Assembly: GCA_016873775.1 (NCBI GenBank)
Contig: VGWC01000023.1
Span: 1 to 34,047 of the forward strand
Direction of reading: 5' to 3'
Source of the DNA: Ignavibacteria bacterium
GTDB taxonomy: Bacteria > Bacteroidota > Ignavibacteria > UBA10030 > F1-140-MAGs086
DNA: 34,047 nucleotides
Each line of letters opens with the position of its first letter. Within the stretch, counting starts at the first letter, position 1. Both the position numbers and the translations under genes were made by a program. Shown here in pieces: positions 16,233 to 25,393 of this stretch. The notes beneath the pieces are model-generated. The model was given only the letters and a program-made list of their open reading frames with translations. It was not told where the DNA came from and did not search any database.

Positions 16233-17060
16233 ATGAACAAAACCTATCTTGAACTCTCCTTTTCTCTTTCACAAACACAACAGGAACTTCTCATCGCATT
16301 TCTTTCACAACTTGGTTTTGAAGGATTTTGGGAAGACAATGACATTTTAAAAGGATATGTAGAAAAAAATATTTGGAATGAAAATTCGTCAGCATTTCTT
16401 TCTGAAAAATTCCCCGATGTAAAATTTTCGGTTGCAGAAATTGAAAATCAGGATTGGAACAAAGAATGGGAAAATTCTATTGAACCGATTCTTGCAACAG
16501 AAAAAATAATTATTCGTCCGTCGTGGAAAGAAATTGAAAACACAAACGGAAAAATCGTAATTACGATTGACCCGAAAATGTCGTTCGGCACGGGACATCA
16601 CGAAACAACACGATTGATGTTACAACTTGCAGAAAAATATGTGCAGCAAAACGATTTTGTTCTTGACTTGGGAACGGGAACAGGAATACTTGCCATTGCC
16701 GCAATCAAACTCGGCGCAAAAAAATGTATCGCTGTTGATAATGATGAATGGTCAATCGAAAACACGAAAGAAAATGTAACGTTGAATAATGTCGGCCAAC
16801 AAATCTCCGTTCAACTTGGAACACTGGAAAGCGTGAAGGAAAATAATTTCGATGCAATCCTTGCGAACATTCAGTCAAGCATTATTCTTCCAATTCTTCC
16901 GCAAATGATTTCTTCAATCAAACCTAACGGAAAAATTTTACTTTCGGGATTGTTACGGGACGAACGGGAGAATATTCTTTCTGCGTTTGCAAAAAATTCT
17001 TTGAATGTTATTGAGGAAGTTTCCGAGAATGAGTGGATTGCGTTTGTGTGTAATTTGTAA
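16233..17060 (+). CDS. prmA: Ribosomal protein L11 methyltransferase
   Basis: The 275-residue S-adenosylmethionine enzyme trimethylates L11. The N-terminal L11-recognition domain covers roughly residues 1-90. The catalytic domain has the family hallmark DPKMSFGTGHHETTRLML, motif I VLDLGTGTGILAIAAIKLGA, an acidic VDNDEWSIENTKEN and the motif IV-like DAILANIQSSIILPIL, where PrmA usually has NIL. It follows the M28 gene after 28 bases and is probably in the same transcript. Loss of prmA is tolerated in several bacteria, so it is a fine-tuning factor. No anomalies are seen. Confidence 0.93.
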   Translation: MNKTYLELSFSLSQTQQELLIAFLSQLGFEGFWEDNDILKGYVEKNIWNENSSAFLSEKFPDVKFSVAEIENQDWNKEWENSIEPILATEKIIIRPSWKEIENTNGKIVITIDPKMSFGTGHHETTRLMLQLAEKYVQQNDFVLDLGTGTGILAIAAIKLGAKKCIAVDNDEWSIENTKENVTLNNVGQQISVQLGTLESVKENNFDAILANIQSSIILPILPQMISSIKPNGKILLSGLLRDERENILSAFAKNSLNVIEEVSENEWIAFVCNL

Positions 17061-17063
17061 TTG

Positions 17064-17115
17064 GTCATTCATCATTAGTAAATCTACAAATGACAAATTA
17101 CCAATGACGAATGAC
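17064..17115. repeat. GTCATTC-word inverted repeat
   Basis: GTCATTCATCATTAGTAAAT (17064-17083) pairs with AATTACCAATGACGAATGAC (17096-17115) at 17 of 20 positions. The arms are built from 7-base words of the GTCATTN type. It lies between prmA and the ppx/gppA gene and begins four bases after the prmA stop codon. Confidence 0.8.
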
Positions 17116-17138
17116 ATTTCTGTGCTTGTAAAAATCGA

Positions 17139-18119
17139 ATGAAAATTGCAACAATTGATTTAGGCACAAACACTGCATTACTTCTCATTGCAGAAATTTC
17201 TGTTGATGGAAAAATAAAAGTCTTGCGTGATGAATTGCGTTCTCCGCGAATTGGAAAGGATGTTGATGCAGCGCGAAGAATTTCTGAAAATTCTTTTCAG
17301 CGAGTGAAAGAAGTTTTTCTTGAATACAAAGAATTAATTTCCAAATACAGCGCTGATAAAATTATTGCAACAGGAACAAGCGCATTGCGTGATGCTTCGA
17401 ATCGTGAAGAATTTATTGAGCGAATGAAATCGGAAACAGAAATTGCGATTGAAATTTTAAGCGGCGAAGATGAAGCGTTGTGGACATTTCGCGGTGCAAT
17501 TTCAGGAATAAACAATCTTCAAGAAAATGTTGCTGTCATTGATATTGGAGGAGGAAGCACGGAACTAAGTTACGAGTTACGAGTTTCAAGTTCGCAGTTC
17601 AAAAACAAATTTCAAGTTCACAACACGCAACTCGCAACTTGTAACTTCTTCTCTAAAAGTTTGAATATCGGTGCAGTACGAATAACTGAAAAATTTTTTG
17701 CTTCCCTTCCTCCGAAAGAAAATGAAATTGACAACGCCAGAAAGTTTATTTACGAACATTTATCAGAAATTCCGAAAGAACAATTTACGAACTCACAACT
17801 CATCGGTGTTGCAGGAACAGTTACAACACTTGCGTTGCTTGCACAAAATGTTTTTGTGTTTGATGTTTCCAAAGTTGCAAATTATATTTTGAGCATTGAT
17901 GCGATTGAAGAATGGTTTCACATTCTTTCAAAAAAAACGCCGCAAGAAATTCTTTCTTTCACATCCGCTGCGAATGGAAGAGAAGATATTTTATTTGCTG
18001 GAACATTGATTCTCTTTGAGACAATGCAATATTTTTCGTGGAGTGAACTTGTGGTGAGCGAACGAGGATTACGCTACGGAATAGCGTTGAGGGAAATCTA
18101 CAGTTCCACGAGAAAGTAG
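17139..18119 (+). CDS. Ppx/GppA family exopolyphosphatase with a repeat-derived insertion
   Basis: The 326-residue ASKHA-fold phosphatase has the phosphate-1 motif MKIATIDLGTNTALLLIAE, ATGTSALRDASN, the VIDIGGGSTELS phosphate-2 motif at 133-144, LGAVR-type NIGAVRITE, GVAGTVTTLA and SERGLRYGI. Family members cut polyphosphate or (p)ppGpp, and which applies here is unknown. The length suits the short one-module class. Between GGGSTEL and NIGAVR there are 31 extra-long linker residues (roughly 144-174) where homologues usually have about ten. They are encoded by an AAGTTACGAG word repeat. The insertion falls in a loop beside the active site, so activity may persist. Confidence 0.85.
   Translation: MKIATIDLGTNTALLLIAEISVDGKIKVLRDELRSPRIGKDVDAARRISENSFQRVKEVFLEYKELISKYSADKIIATGTSALRDASNREEFIERMKSETEIAIEILSGEDEALWTFRGAISGINNLQENVAVIDIGGGSTELSYELRVSSSQFKNKFQVHNTQLATCNFFSKSLNIGAVRITEKFFASLPPKENEIDNARKFIYEHLSEIPKEQFTNSQLIGVAGTVTTLALLAQNVFVFDVSKVANYILSIDAIEEWFHILSKKTPQEILSFTSAANGREDILFAGTLILFETMQYFSWSELVVSERGLRYGIALREIYSSTRK
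17568..17651 (+). repeat. AAGTTACGAG-word inverted repeat inserted in ppx/gppA
   Basis: The left arm AAGTTACGAGTTACGAGTTT pairs imperfectly with the complement of the right arm, whose core is CAACTCGCAACTTGTAACTT. About 18 of 21 positions match. The 84 bases keep the frame open (28 codons) and encode SYELRVSSSQFKNKFQ and onward. It has the same architecture as the intergenic elements but lies wholly inside a conserved gene. Confidence 0.75.
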
Positions 18120-18219
18120 TTTTATTCACAATGAAACATTTACAACTATCTCTATGTCAATTCGGTCAAATACATTATTATTTTTACGATATTTTATTCA
18201 AACGAAATAAAAACTCTTT

Positions 18220-20931
18220 ATGAAAATTACAATTGCATGCGTGTTTATTTGCGCGATTTTTTTCGCAATGCCAACTTCTGTTCATTCGGAGATTTATACT
18301 CGAGAATCGCGTTACAGAATGGAAGCGGTTCGTGTAACAGCAACAATCAACGTTGATGGAATATTATCTGAACCAGAATGGCAACGAGCGGGTACTTCCA
18401 ATTTTACTCAACGTGAACCGATAGAAAATGCCGTTCCAACGAATAAAACCGAAGTGTGGATTGGATACGACAATGAAGTGTTGTACGTTGCTGCACGAAT
18501 GCACGATTTGTCTCCCGATTCGATAACGACGCGTATTGGACGTCGCGACGCAGATTTAAATTCTGATTGGTTGTATTTTTCTGTTGATTCGTATAACGAT
18601 AAACGTACGGCGTTTTATTTCGGTGTCAATCCGAGTAGTTCTATTTGCGACGGAATAATTTACAACGACTCGTGGGCAGATGATTCGTGGGATGGAGTGT
18701 GGGATGCGGCTTCGCAAATTGATGGCAATGGATGGTCAGTTGAAATGAAAATCCCTTATTCGCAATTACGGTTTTCAAAGCAAGATGAGTACGTGTGGGG
18801 AATAAATTTTATGAGAAAAACAGAGCGATACAAAGAAGAGGATTATCTTGTTGCAACTCCTCAGAATGAAGTAATTGGTGTTTCCAAATCTGCAGAACTC
18901 ATTGGAATAAAAAATATTTTACCACCGACAAAGTTAGAAATTCTTCCGTATATCGTCGGGAGCGCAACAACGACGAATCAATTTTCGGAAGGCGACCCGT
19001 TCAATGATGGAAGTACACAAGCAGGAAACATTGGAGCGGATATAAAATTCGGAATCGGAAATAATTTGACATTGAATGCAACTATCAATCCAGATTTTGG
19101 ACAAGTCGAAGTTGACCCTGCGGTTGTCAATCTTTCGCAGTTCGAAATTTTTTTTCAAGAAAAACGTCCGTTCTTTATTGAAGGTTCAACCTTTTTCGAT
19201 TTTGCAAGAGGAGGTGCAAATCATAATTTTGAGCTCAATTGGGGAAATCCGGATTTTTTTTACAGCAGAAGAATCGGGCGTTCACCAAAATTATGGCCTT
19301 TGCACGACCCGTATGGCGAAAACTTTGTTGATATTCCAAGCTATACGACAATTTTAGGAGCGGCAAAACTTACGGGAAAAATTGCGGATAATTGGTCACT
19401 TGGCGTTGTTTCTGCAACAACGCAACGAGAATATGCAACAGTAAAAGATGCGAATACAATGCAACAATTTCACGATGTTGTTGAACCGTTAGCATCGTAT
19501 AATATTTTGCGAACAAAAAGAGAATTTGAAGATGGAAAATATGCGTTTGGAATAATTTCTACTTCCGTCATTCGCGATTTGAATGAACCGTATCTCATAG
19601 ACGAATACAACAAACGCGCATTCACACTTGGTGTTGATGGATGGACTACGTTCGATACTGAAAAAGAATGGGTTATTACTGGATGGACAACCGGCTCTCG
19701 AGTTGAAGGGACAACAAGGAGAATGATTGATATGCAACGTTCTCCGCTTCGCTATTACCAACGTCCCGATGCAAAGCATTTGGGTGTGGATTCGAGTGCA
19801 ACGTCGCTTTCAGGATACGCGGGACGATTTGCAGTGAATAAACAAAAAGGAAACTGGAGTTTTAATTCTGCTGTTGGGTTTATTTCGCCGGGATTTGAAT
19901 CCAACGATTTGGGATTTCAATTTCGCGCCGATATCATCAATATGCATATTTTCAGCGGATATCAATGGTACGAATCGGATGGAATATTCCGCAGAAAAGG
20001 ATTTAATGCGGCGACATTCCGCAACTACGATTTTGACGGAGTTCAAATCGGTGAGGGTTATTTTATTTTTTACAATGCGCAAACACTTGGCTTTTGGCAT
20101 CTCAACGGAAATATTATGATGCAAAGCGCATCGTTTGATAACCAACAAACACGCGGCGGACCGTTATTCAAAACAACAAATTTTTACGGTAAAAAAATCA
20201 GGATTTCAACAGATTCGCGTAAAGAAATAGTTGTTGAATTTGGAATATTCGCCGGAAGAAGTGAATCGGGCGGGTGGCATGTAAGCGTTGAATCCGAACT
20301 TGAATGGAAACCAAGTTCAAATATTTCTTTGCAAATTACTCCCGGTTTTACGAGAGATGTTACAATGGCGCAATGGATTCCGGAAAAGAAATTTGAAAAT
20401 AATCCCGTTCCCGATTCGCTTGCTCAATATACATTTGGAAATCGTTACGTATTTGGAAAACTTGACCAAACGGAGTTTTCATCGAGCATTCGAATGGATT
20501 ATACGTTCACACCAAAACTTACATTACAATTATACATTCAGCCGTTAATCTCTGTTGGAAGTTACAACAAGTTCAAAGAATTGAAAAAACCGGCAACCTA
20601 TACGTTCAATAATTACGGCGAAAACGGTTCGACAATTTCTTATAACGCAGGAAACGATAAATACACCGTTGACCCCGATGGAAGCGGCGCCGCAGAGCCG
20701 TTCGTATTCAGCAATCCGAATTTCAATTTCAAATCACTGCGCGGTAATGCTGTTCTTCGATGGGAGTTTCTTCCTGGTTCAACAATGTACTTAGTGTGGA
20801 CACGAGGCAGTGAGAATTACGATGATGCCGGCAATTTTTCTTTTGGAAGAGATTTAAAAAATCTTCTGGGGAAACCAAATTATGAAAATGTTTTTCTGAT
20901 GAAGTTTTCATACTGGTGGAATCCGTCATAA
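18220..20931 (+). CDS. Exported DUF5916 / CBM9-like outer-membrane protein
   Basis: The 903-residue protein opens with a signal peptide (IACVFICAIFFAMPTSVHS). Next is a CBM9/DOMON-like beta-sandwich: VDGILSEPEWQRAG, then VWIGYDNEVLYVAARMHD, FGVNPSSS and WSVEMKIPYSQLRF, about residues 40-240. The rest matches the DUF5916 layout, which is beta-rich with many alternating aromatic strands and FFQEKRPFFIEGSTFFDF near residue 310, and it ends with an aromatic strand (MKFSYWWNPS) suited to an outer-membrane barrel. There is no T9SS sorting domain. Function is unassigned in the family; ligand binding or transport at the outer membrane is an inference. The gene is monocistronic, with about 100 bases before it and 200 after. 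Confidence 0.82.
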   Translation: MKITIACVFICAIFFAMPTSVHSEIYTRESRYRMEAVRVTATINVDGILSEPEWQRAGTSNFTQREPIENAVPTNKTEVWIGYDNEVLYVAARMHDLSPDSITTRIGRRDADLNSDWLYFSVDSYNDKRTAFYFGVNPSSSICDGIIYNDSWADDSWDGVWDAASQIDGNGWSVEMKIPYSQLRFSKQDEYVWGINFMRKTERYKEEDYLVATPQNEVIGVSKSAELIGIKNILPPTKLEILPYIVGSATTTNQFSEGDPFNDGSTQAGNIGADIKFGIGNNLTLNATINPDFGQVEVDPAVVNLSQFEIFFQEKRPFFIEGSTFFDFARGGANHNFELNWGNPDFFYSRRIGRSPKLWPLHDPYGENFVDIPSYTTILGAAKLTGKIADNWSLGVVSATTQREYATVKDANTMQQFHDVVEPLASYNILRTKREFEDGKYAFGIISTSVIRDLNEPYLIDEYNKRAFTLGVDGWTTFDTEKEWVITGWTTGSRVEGTTRRMIDMQRSPLRYYQRPDAKHLGVDSSATSLSGYAGRFAVNKQKGNWSFNSAVGFISPGFESNDLGFQFRADIINMHIFSGYQWYESDGIFRRKGFNAATFRNYDFDGVQIGEGYFIFYNAQTLGFWHLNGNIMMQSASFDNQQTRGGPLFKTTNFYGKKIRISTDSRKEIVVEFGIFAGRSESGGWHVSVESELEWKPSSNISLQITPGFTRDVTMAQWIPEKKFENNPVPDSLAQYTFGNRYVFGKLDQTEFSSSIRMDYTFTPKLTLQLYIQPLISVGSYNKFKELKKPATYTFNNYGENGSTISYNAGNDKYTVDPDGSGAAEPFVFSNPNFNFKSLRGNAVLRWEFLPGSTMYLVWTRGSENYDDAGNFSFGRDLKNLLGKPNYENVFLMKFSYWWNPS

Positions 20932-21134
20932 TTTCCTGAAAAAATATATATCCACACTTCGGAAGTAGGGATATCCTCTCTTGAAGTAAGTAAATATTTT
21001 TTTTTAGACTACTAACATTTTCTCTCATTGTAGGTTTTCGTATGTTAGTGCTGCATTTTAAATTTTAAGTTCATATTCTTTACAATTTTTTTCAAAAATA
21101 TATTTTTCAAATAAACAATTAAAAAACTTATCGT

Positions 21135-21746
21135 ATGAATAAACTTTGCATTCTTCTTTTTATACTCTGTAATTTATTTTCTGTTTCAACATTTGCGCAA
21201 AAAGCGGAAGAGATAAAACAGGAAACGAATACCGGCGCTCCACCAAAACCGCTTGACGATGAATGGTATAAATGGATGATTGGCGAATGGAGCGGAACGA
21301 GCGAATCAAACGTTGGAACAGCAAAAGAATGGCAACAGTGCGAATGGGCGTGCGATAATCAGTACGTCGTCATTCATTATACCAATGAATTGATAAAACC
21401 AAACGAAGAGTATGTAAAAAAATCTGCTGCAACAATGGGAATGTCGGAATCCGAAGTGGAAAAAATGTTTATGGAAATGAAATATTCCGCAATCGGGATG
21501 ATGACAAAAGACGCCGCTACGGGTGAATATGTTGGATATTGGTTCGATAATTTTCGCGGCGCCTATACCGGAAGAGGAAAAACAGATGGAAAGAAAATTT
21601 TGATGACGTGGGAAGGCGCAGGAAATAGTTCAGTTCGCACAATGGAATTTCAGGAAGAACATACGTTGATTCAAACATTCAATGAACGCGATAATGCGGG
21701 AAATGAAATTATCGGAACATCAACAATGACAACAAAGAAAAAATAA
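21135..21746 (+). CDS. Exported DUF1579-like protein
   Basis: The 203-residue protein has a signal peptide ending STFAQ. The mature part reads WYKWMIGEWSGTSES, followed by antiparallel strands and MTWEGAGNSSVRTMEF. This resembles DUF1579-type small beta-barrels. A Met/Glu-rich helix (MGMSESEVEKMFMEMKYS, about 99-116) interrupts the barrel. No catalytic motif is visible. It converges with clpX on the opposite strand, and the two share a terminator. The role is unknown; assignment to DUF1579 is by overall pattern. Confidence 0.65.
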   Translation: MNKLCILLFILCNLFSVSTFAQKAEEIKQETNTGAPPKPLDDEWYKWMIGEWSGTSESNVGTAKEWQQCEWACDNQYVVIHYTNELIKPNEEYVKKSAATMGMSESEVEKMFMEMKYSAIGMMTKDAATGEYVGYWFDNFRGAYTGRGKTDGKKILMTWEGAGNSSVRTMEFQEEHTLIQTFNERDNAGNEIIGTSTMTTKKK

Positions 21747-21766
21747 ATTTCTCATTATAAAAAAAC

Positions 21767-21801
21767 AAAATGGCTGATAGTAATAAAGCATCAGCCATTT
21801 T
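21767..21801. terminator. Bidirectional terminator between the DUF1579-like gene and clpX
   Basis: AAAATGGCTGAT (21767-21778) pairs perfectly with ATCAGCCATTTT (21790-21801) around an 11-base loop. There is an A-rich flank on the left and a long T run on the right. It sits between two converging genes and can terminate both. Confidence 0.9.
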
Positions 21802-21813
21802 TTTTTAAACAAT

Positions 21814-23067
21814 CTATGCGCTTTGTTTCATCGGTTCTTTGAATATGTATGTCGGTTCTTTTTTCTTTTCGATACATTCTTTCGTGATAATTACTTTTAC
21901 GATGTTATGTTTTGCCGGAAGATGATACATCACATCAAGCATAATTTCTTCGATGATGGAACGTAACCCGCGCGCACCTGTTTTCAGTTTAACTGCTTTT
22001 TTTACAACAAGTTGCAACGCTTCTTTCTTGAACTCTAAATCAACGCCTTCCATTTCGAGCAGTTTCTTGAATTGTTTGATAATCGCATTTTTGGGTTCAG
22101 TAAGAATATTCATCAATGCTTTTTCATCAAGTGAATGAAGCGGTGCAATCACCGGAAGTCGTCCGATAAATTCCGGGATCAAACCGAATTTGAGTAAATC
22201 ATCGGGTTGAGTTTTTGCTATCAAATCATCACGCGTGAGAGTTTCTTTTGTGTGAATTTCTGCGCCAAATCCCATCGTTTGTTTATGCATTCGTTGGGAA
22301 ACAATGGTATCTAATCCTTCAAACGCTCCTCCGCAGATAAACAAAATATTTTTTGTGTTGATATTTACAAGCGGCTGTTCAGGATGTTTTCTTCCCCCTT
22401 TGGGAGGAACGCCTGCGATTGTTCCTTCGAGAATTTTTAAGAGTCCCTGTTGCACTCCTTCGCCGGAAACGTCGCGTGTTATTGACGAAGAATCTCCTCT
22501 GCGCGCAATTTTGTCTATTTCATCAATGTACACAATACCAAATTCGACACGGTCAGTATTGTAATCGCAGTTTTGCAACAACGGAACAAGAACAGATTCA
22601 ACATCGTCGCCAACGTACCCTGCTTCCGTAAGCGTTGTTGCATCGGCGATGGCAAACGGAACGTCGAGAATCCGTGCAAGCGTTTGCGCAAGTAATGTTT
22701 TTCCGGTGCCGGTTTGTCCAATTAACAAAACATTGCTTTTCTCGATTTCCACATCATCGAACGATGTTATCGGACGATATTGCAATCGTTTGTAATGATT
22801 ATACACCGCAACAGAAAGAATTTTTTTTGCCTTCGTTTGTCCGATAACGAATTCATCCAGCGCTTCTTTTATTTTGATGGGGGTAAGTTTTGTGCGAATA
22901 TCATGGCGATGAAATTTTTGCGGGTGAGTTTTTCGTAACAATTCAGAAGAATTTAGAATGCAGTTGTCGCAAATGTACACATCGGGTCCTGCGACGATAT
23001 TTTGCACTTCTGCGCTGTTCCGTCCGCAAAACGAACAGAGAATGTTTTCAAGTGGATGAGCACGCAT
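21814..23067 (-). CDS. clpX: ClpX, ATPase subunit of ClpXP protease
   Basis: The 417-residue AAA+ unfoldase recognises and unfolds substrates and feeds them to ClpP. The N-terminal zinc-binding domain has CSFCGRNS and YICDNC (C-x2-C pairs). The ATPase has Walker A GQTGTGKTLLAQ, Walker B VYIDEIDKIA, GEGVQQGLLKILEGT, sensor region IPEFIGRLPVIAPL and the C-terminal GARGLRSIIEEIMLDVMY. It also has the pore loop GYVGDD and the ClpP-binding IGF-type loop as TMGFGAE. It lies downstream of clpP and tig on the same strand, the standard order. A 104-base gap separates it from clpP, so it may have its own promoter. Confidence 0.97.
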   Translation of the reverse strand: MRAHPLENILCSFCGRNSAEVQNIVAGPDVYICDNCILNSSELLRKTHPQKFHRHDIRTKLTPIKIKEALDEFVIGQTKAKKILSVAVYNHYKRLQYRPITSFDDVEIEKSNVLLIGQTGTGKTLLAQTLARILDVPFAIADATTLTEAGYVGDDVESVLVPLLQNCDYNTDRVEFGIVYIDEIDKIARRGDSSSITRDVSGEGVQQGLLKILEGTIAGVPPKGGRKHPEQPLVNINTKNILFICGGAFEGLDTIVSQRMHKQTMGFGAEIHTKETLTRDDLIAKTQPDDLLKFGLIPEFIGRLPVIAPLHSLDEKALMNILTEPKNAIIKQFKKLLEMEGVDLEFKKEALQLVVKKAVKLKTGARGLRSIIEEIMLDVMYHLPAKHNIVKVIITKECIEKKKEPTYIFKEPMKQSA

Positions 23068-23171
23068 TACATTTGAGAATTGAAATGAGAGACTGTTGTG
23101 AAGAAATTTTTCATTATCCGTTTTTTTCTAAGTATCTATTTGTGAAAACAAATCGAAATGGAAAACTACAC

Positions 23172-23795
23172 CTACATTTTGGGTTTCTTGATTAACTCTT
23201 TTTTTACAAGAATATTATCTACTAAACCATATTCTTTTGCATCTTGAGACGACATATAGAAATCGCGGTCAGTATCTTTTTCAATTTGTTCCAAGGGTTT
23301 TCCGCTATGGTGTACAAGAATTTCATTGATCCGTTTTTTCATTCGAAGAATTTCTTCCGCCTGAATAGAAATATCGCTTGCTGTTCCCTGCACGCCGCCC
23401 CACGGTTGATGAATCATAATACGCGAATTAGGAAGCGCCATACGTTTTCCTTTTGCTCCTCCAGCAAGCAATACCGCCGCCATACTTGCTGCCATTCCTA
23501 TGCAAATCGTGGAAACTTCCGCGCGAATATATTGCATCGTATCGTAAATTGCGAGCCCCGAGGTTACGCTTCCTCCCGGCGAACTTATATACACATGAAT
23601 ATCTTTTTCAGGGTCTTCAGATTCAAGAAAAAGCATTTGCGCAATAACTAAACTTGCAACAACATCATCAATCGCAGTACCGATAAAAATAATTCGCTCT
23701 TTTAATAGCCGTGAAAAAATATCATACGCGCGTTCGCCTCGTCCCGATTGTTCGACAACAATGGGAACAAGTTGGTTATAGATTTGTGGATTCAT
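23172..23795 (-). CDS. clpP: ClpP serine protease subunit
   Basis: The 207-residue protein carries the complete catalytic triad: Ser104 in [11 protein letters not shown], His129 in [10 protein letters not shown] and Asp178 in DTDRDFYMS. The [18 protein letters not shown] segment that binds substrate and the handle-helix region [15 protein letters not shown] are typical. It forms a double heptamer that degrades proteins delivered by ClpX. Length and start fit the family, with a short propeptide ([18 protein letters not shown]). It begins 20 bases after the trigger factor stop, so the two are co-transcribed. Confidence 0.97.
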   Translation of the reverse strand: MNPQIYNQLVPIVVEQSGRGERAYDIFSRLLKERIIFIGTAIDDVVASLVIAQMLFLESEDPEKDIHVYISSPGGSVTSGLAIYDTMQYIRAEVSTICIGMAASMAAVLLAGGAKGKRMALPNSRIMIHQPWGGVQGTASDISIQAEEILRMKKRINEILVHHSGKPLEQIEKDTDRDFYMSSQDAKEYGLVDNILVKKELIKKPKM

Positions 23796-23815
23796 AGATG
23801 AATTGGTGTTTCGGG

Positions 23816-25108
23816 TTACGATGTAATGATTTTTGATTCTTCTAATTCCGTGTCGAGTTTTTCAGTAATAACTGCAGTGGAAACCAGATATGTAAACATT
23901 TTATCATTGAGAATTTTTTCATTCAGCGATTTTGAATTTTTATAGTAAGCAACCAAACGCTCTTTTTCAACCCCAATTTTCTTCGATTCTTCTTCCGCAA
24001 TTTTTTCAAAATCCGCATCTTCAATTTTCAATTGCAAATGCTCACGAATTTTATCCCGTAGCAAAAACCATTTTGCTTGCCAAACGGAATATACCTGATT
24101 CTCTTCTCGAAACTTTTGTTCGTCGAAATTCGTCGGCAAAATTTTCCCCGGTTGTTTTTCTTTGATTTCTTCCAGCAAACCATCCGTAAATCCTTTGACG
24201 AGCGAATCGGGAACTTCAAACGGATGACGATGAACAAGTTCTGCGGCAATCGCATCTTCAACAGTTCGAATACTGCGGTCGTTCCAATACGTTTCCAAAT
24301 CCTTTCGAATACTCGTTCGAAATTCATCCATCGAAGAAAATTTATTCTTGGTAATTTTTTTCACAAACTCCTCATTCAATTCGGGAAGCGTTACTTTTTG
24401 AATTCGCAGCACTTCAAATTTTCCGTCAATCGGTTCTTGTCGTTCACCTTGTTGTGGAGTGTACGTGATGTGATAATGTTTGCCAACTTCAGAGTGTTTG
24501 AGTCCTTCGCGAATTTCAGCAAGTTTCGATTCGTCTCCAAGATGCACTTGAATCGGCTCTGTTTTATTTCCGACAATTGGCAAACCGTTTTCGTCCAGTT
24601 CCTGAATTTCGAATGTGATAATATGTTCTTCATCTGTTGCTTGTTGAACATCTGAATACGTTGCGTTAGTTCTCCGTAAATATTCTATTTCATTCGCAAC
24701 TTCTTCGTCGGTTACTTTGTGAATAATTTTCTGAACAGAAATTCCCGTCAATTCCTGAATGGAAAACTCCGGGAGCATTTCTACATGCACGACATACGAC
24801 AGAGAATTTCCACGATTATATTTTATATCGGCGAGCAATGGTTCCCCGACAGGACGAAGTTTTTTTTCTCTGACAATTTGCTGATAAAAAAAATTAGCAA
24901 TGGTATCAAGTTCCCGGTACTCAATTTCTTCACCGTACATCCGTTTTATCATTGCAAGCGGCGCTTTTCCTTTTCTGAACCCTGCAATCTCAATCGTTTT
25001 TGCGGCTTTTGTATATGCTAAATCAAAATGCGACTGCAAATCGTCCGCATTGAGTACTACATTGATTTCGATTTTAACTGTTGAAGGAGTATTGATTATA
25101 ACTTCCAC
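23816..25108 (-). CDS. tig: Trigger factor
   Basis: This ribosome-associated chaperone has about 430 residues. The ribosome-docking signature [17 protein letters not shown] is present at about 40-56, followed by a PPIase-like middle domain and a long helical substrate-binding C-terminal region. The reading frame is open further upstream, but that part overlaps the tRNA gene and cannot be translated as protein. The GTG at 25108 gives [19 protein letters not shown], a normal trigger factor N-terminus, so I place the start there. No Shine-Dalgarno is visible. It leads the tig-clpP-clpX cluster and lies just downstream of tRNA-Leu, which may share its transcript. Confidence 0.93.
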   Translation of the reverse strand: MEVIINTPSTVKIEINVVLNADDLQSHFDLAYTKAAKTIEIAGFRKGKAPLAMIKRMYGEEIEYRELDTIANFFYQQIVREKKLRPVGEPLLADIKYNRGNSLSYVVHVEMLPEFSIQELTGISVQKIIHKVTDEEVANEIEYLRRTNATYSDVQQATDEEHIITFEIQELDENGLPIVGNKTEPIQVHLGDESKLAEIREGLKHSEVGKHYHITYTPQQGERQEPIDGKFEVLRIQKVTLPELNEEFVKKITKNKFSSMDEFRTSIRKDLETYWNDRSIRTVEDAIAAELVHRHPFEVPDSLVKGFTDGLLEEIKEKQPGKILPTNFDEQKFREENQVYSVWQAKWFLLRDKIREHLQLKIEDADFEKIAEEESKKIGVEKERLVAYYKNSKSLNEKILNDKMFTYLVSTAVITEKLDTELEESKIITS

Positions 25109-25138
25109 AAATTTTTTAGAATAATTTTTGAAAAAAAG

Positions 25139-25220
25139 TGGGCGAAGAGGGAGTTGAACCCACACCCGGTAAAGGACTGGATCCTAAGTCCAGCGCGTCT
25201 GCCAGTTCCGCCATTCGCCC
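25139..25220 (-). tRNA. tRNA-Leu (anticodon UAG)
   Basis: On the minus strand the acceptor GGGCGAA (25220-25214) pairs with TTCGCCC (25146-25140). The D-arm contains GGCGGAACTGGCAGACGC. The anticodon stem-loop CTGGA-CTTAGGA-TCCAG gives anticodon TAG. A short variable arm and the T-arm with GGTTCAACTCC follow. The long variable region and D-loop are those of a class II leucine tRNA. The 3' CCA is not encoded (the acceptor is followed by AC then T), so it must be added by CCA-transferase. A T run directly after it may serve as terminator. Confidence 0.95.
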
Positions 25221-25393
25221 GATGCGTTGTGAAAAACGGGGAAAAATATACACGTTTTCACAAGGTAGAAAAAAACGTATCGAAAAATTTAATCATAGTT
25301 CATTACTTTATTTGTGCAAGGAAATCTTTTTTCTCCTTTCGTTTCTCTGTACTTTTCTTCTGTTTTTTTGCTAAAATTATCATTCATCAATTA

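Noticed and set aside
25154-25393. Use of the ATG at 25154 as start of the methyltransferase, and of 25165 as start of trigger factor
   Set aside because: Both lie inside the tRNA-Leu gene. The residues they would add have no family match.
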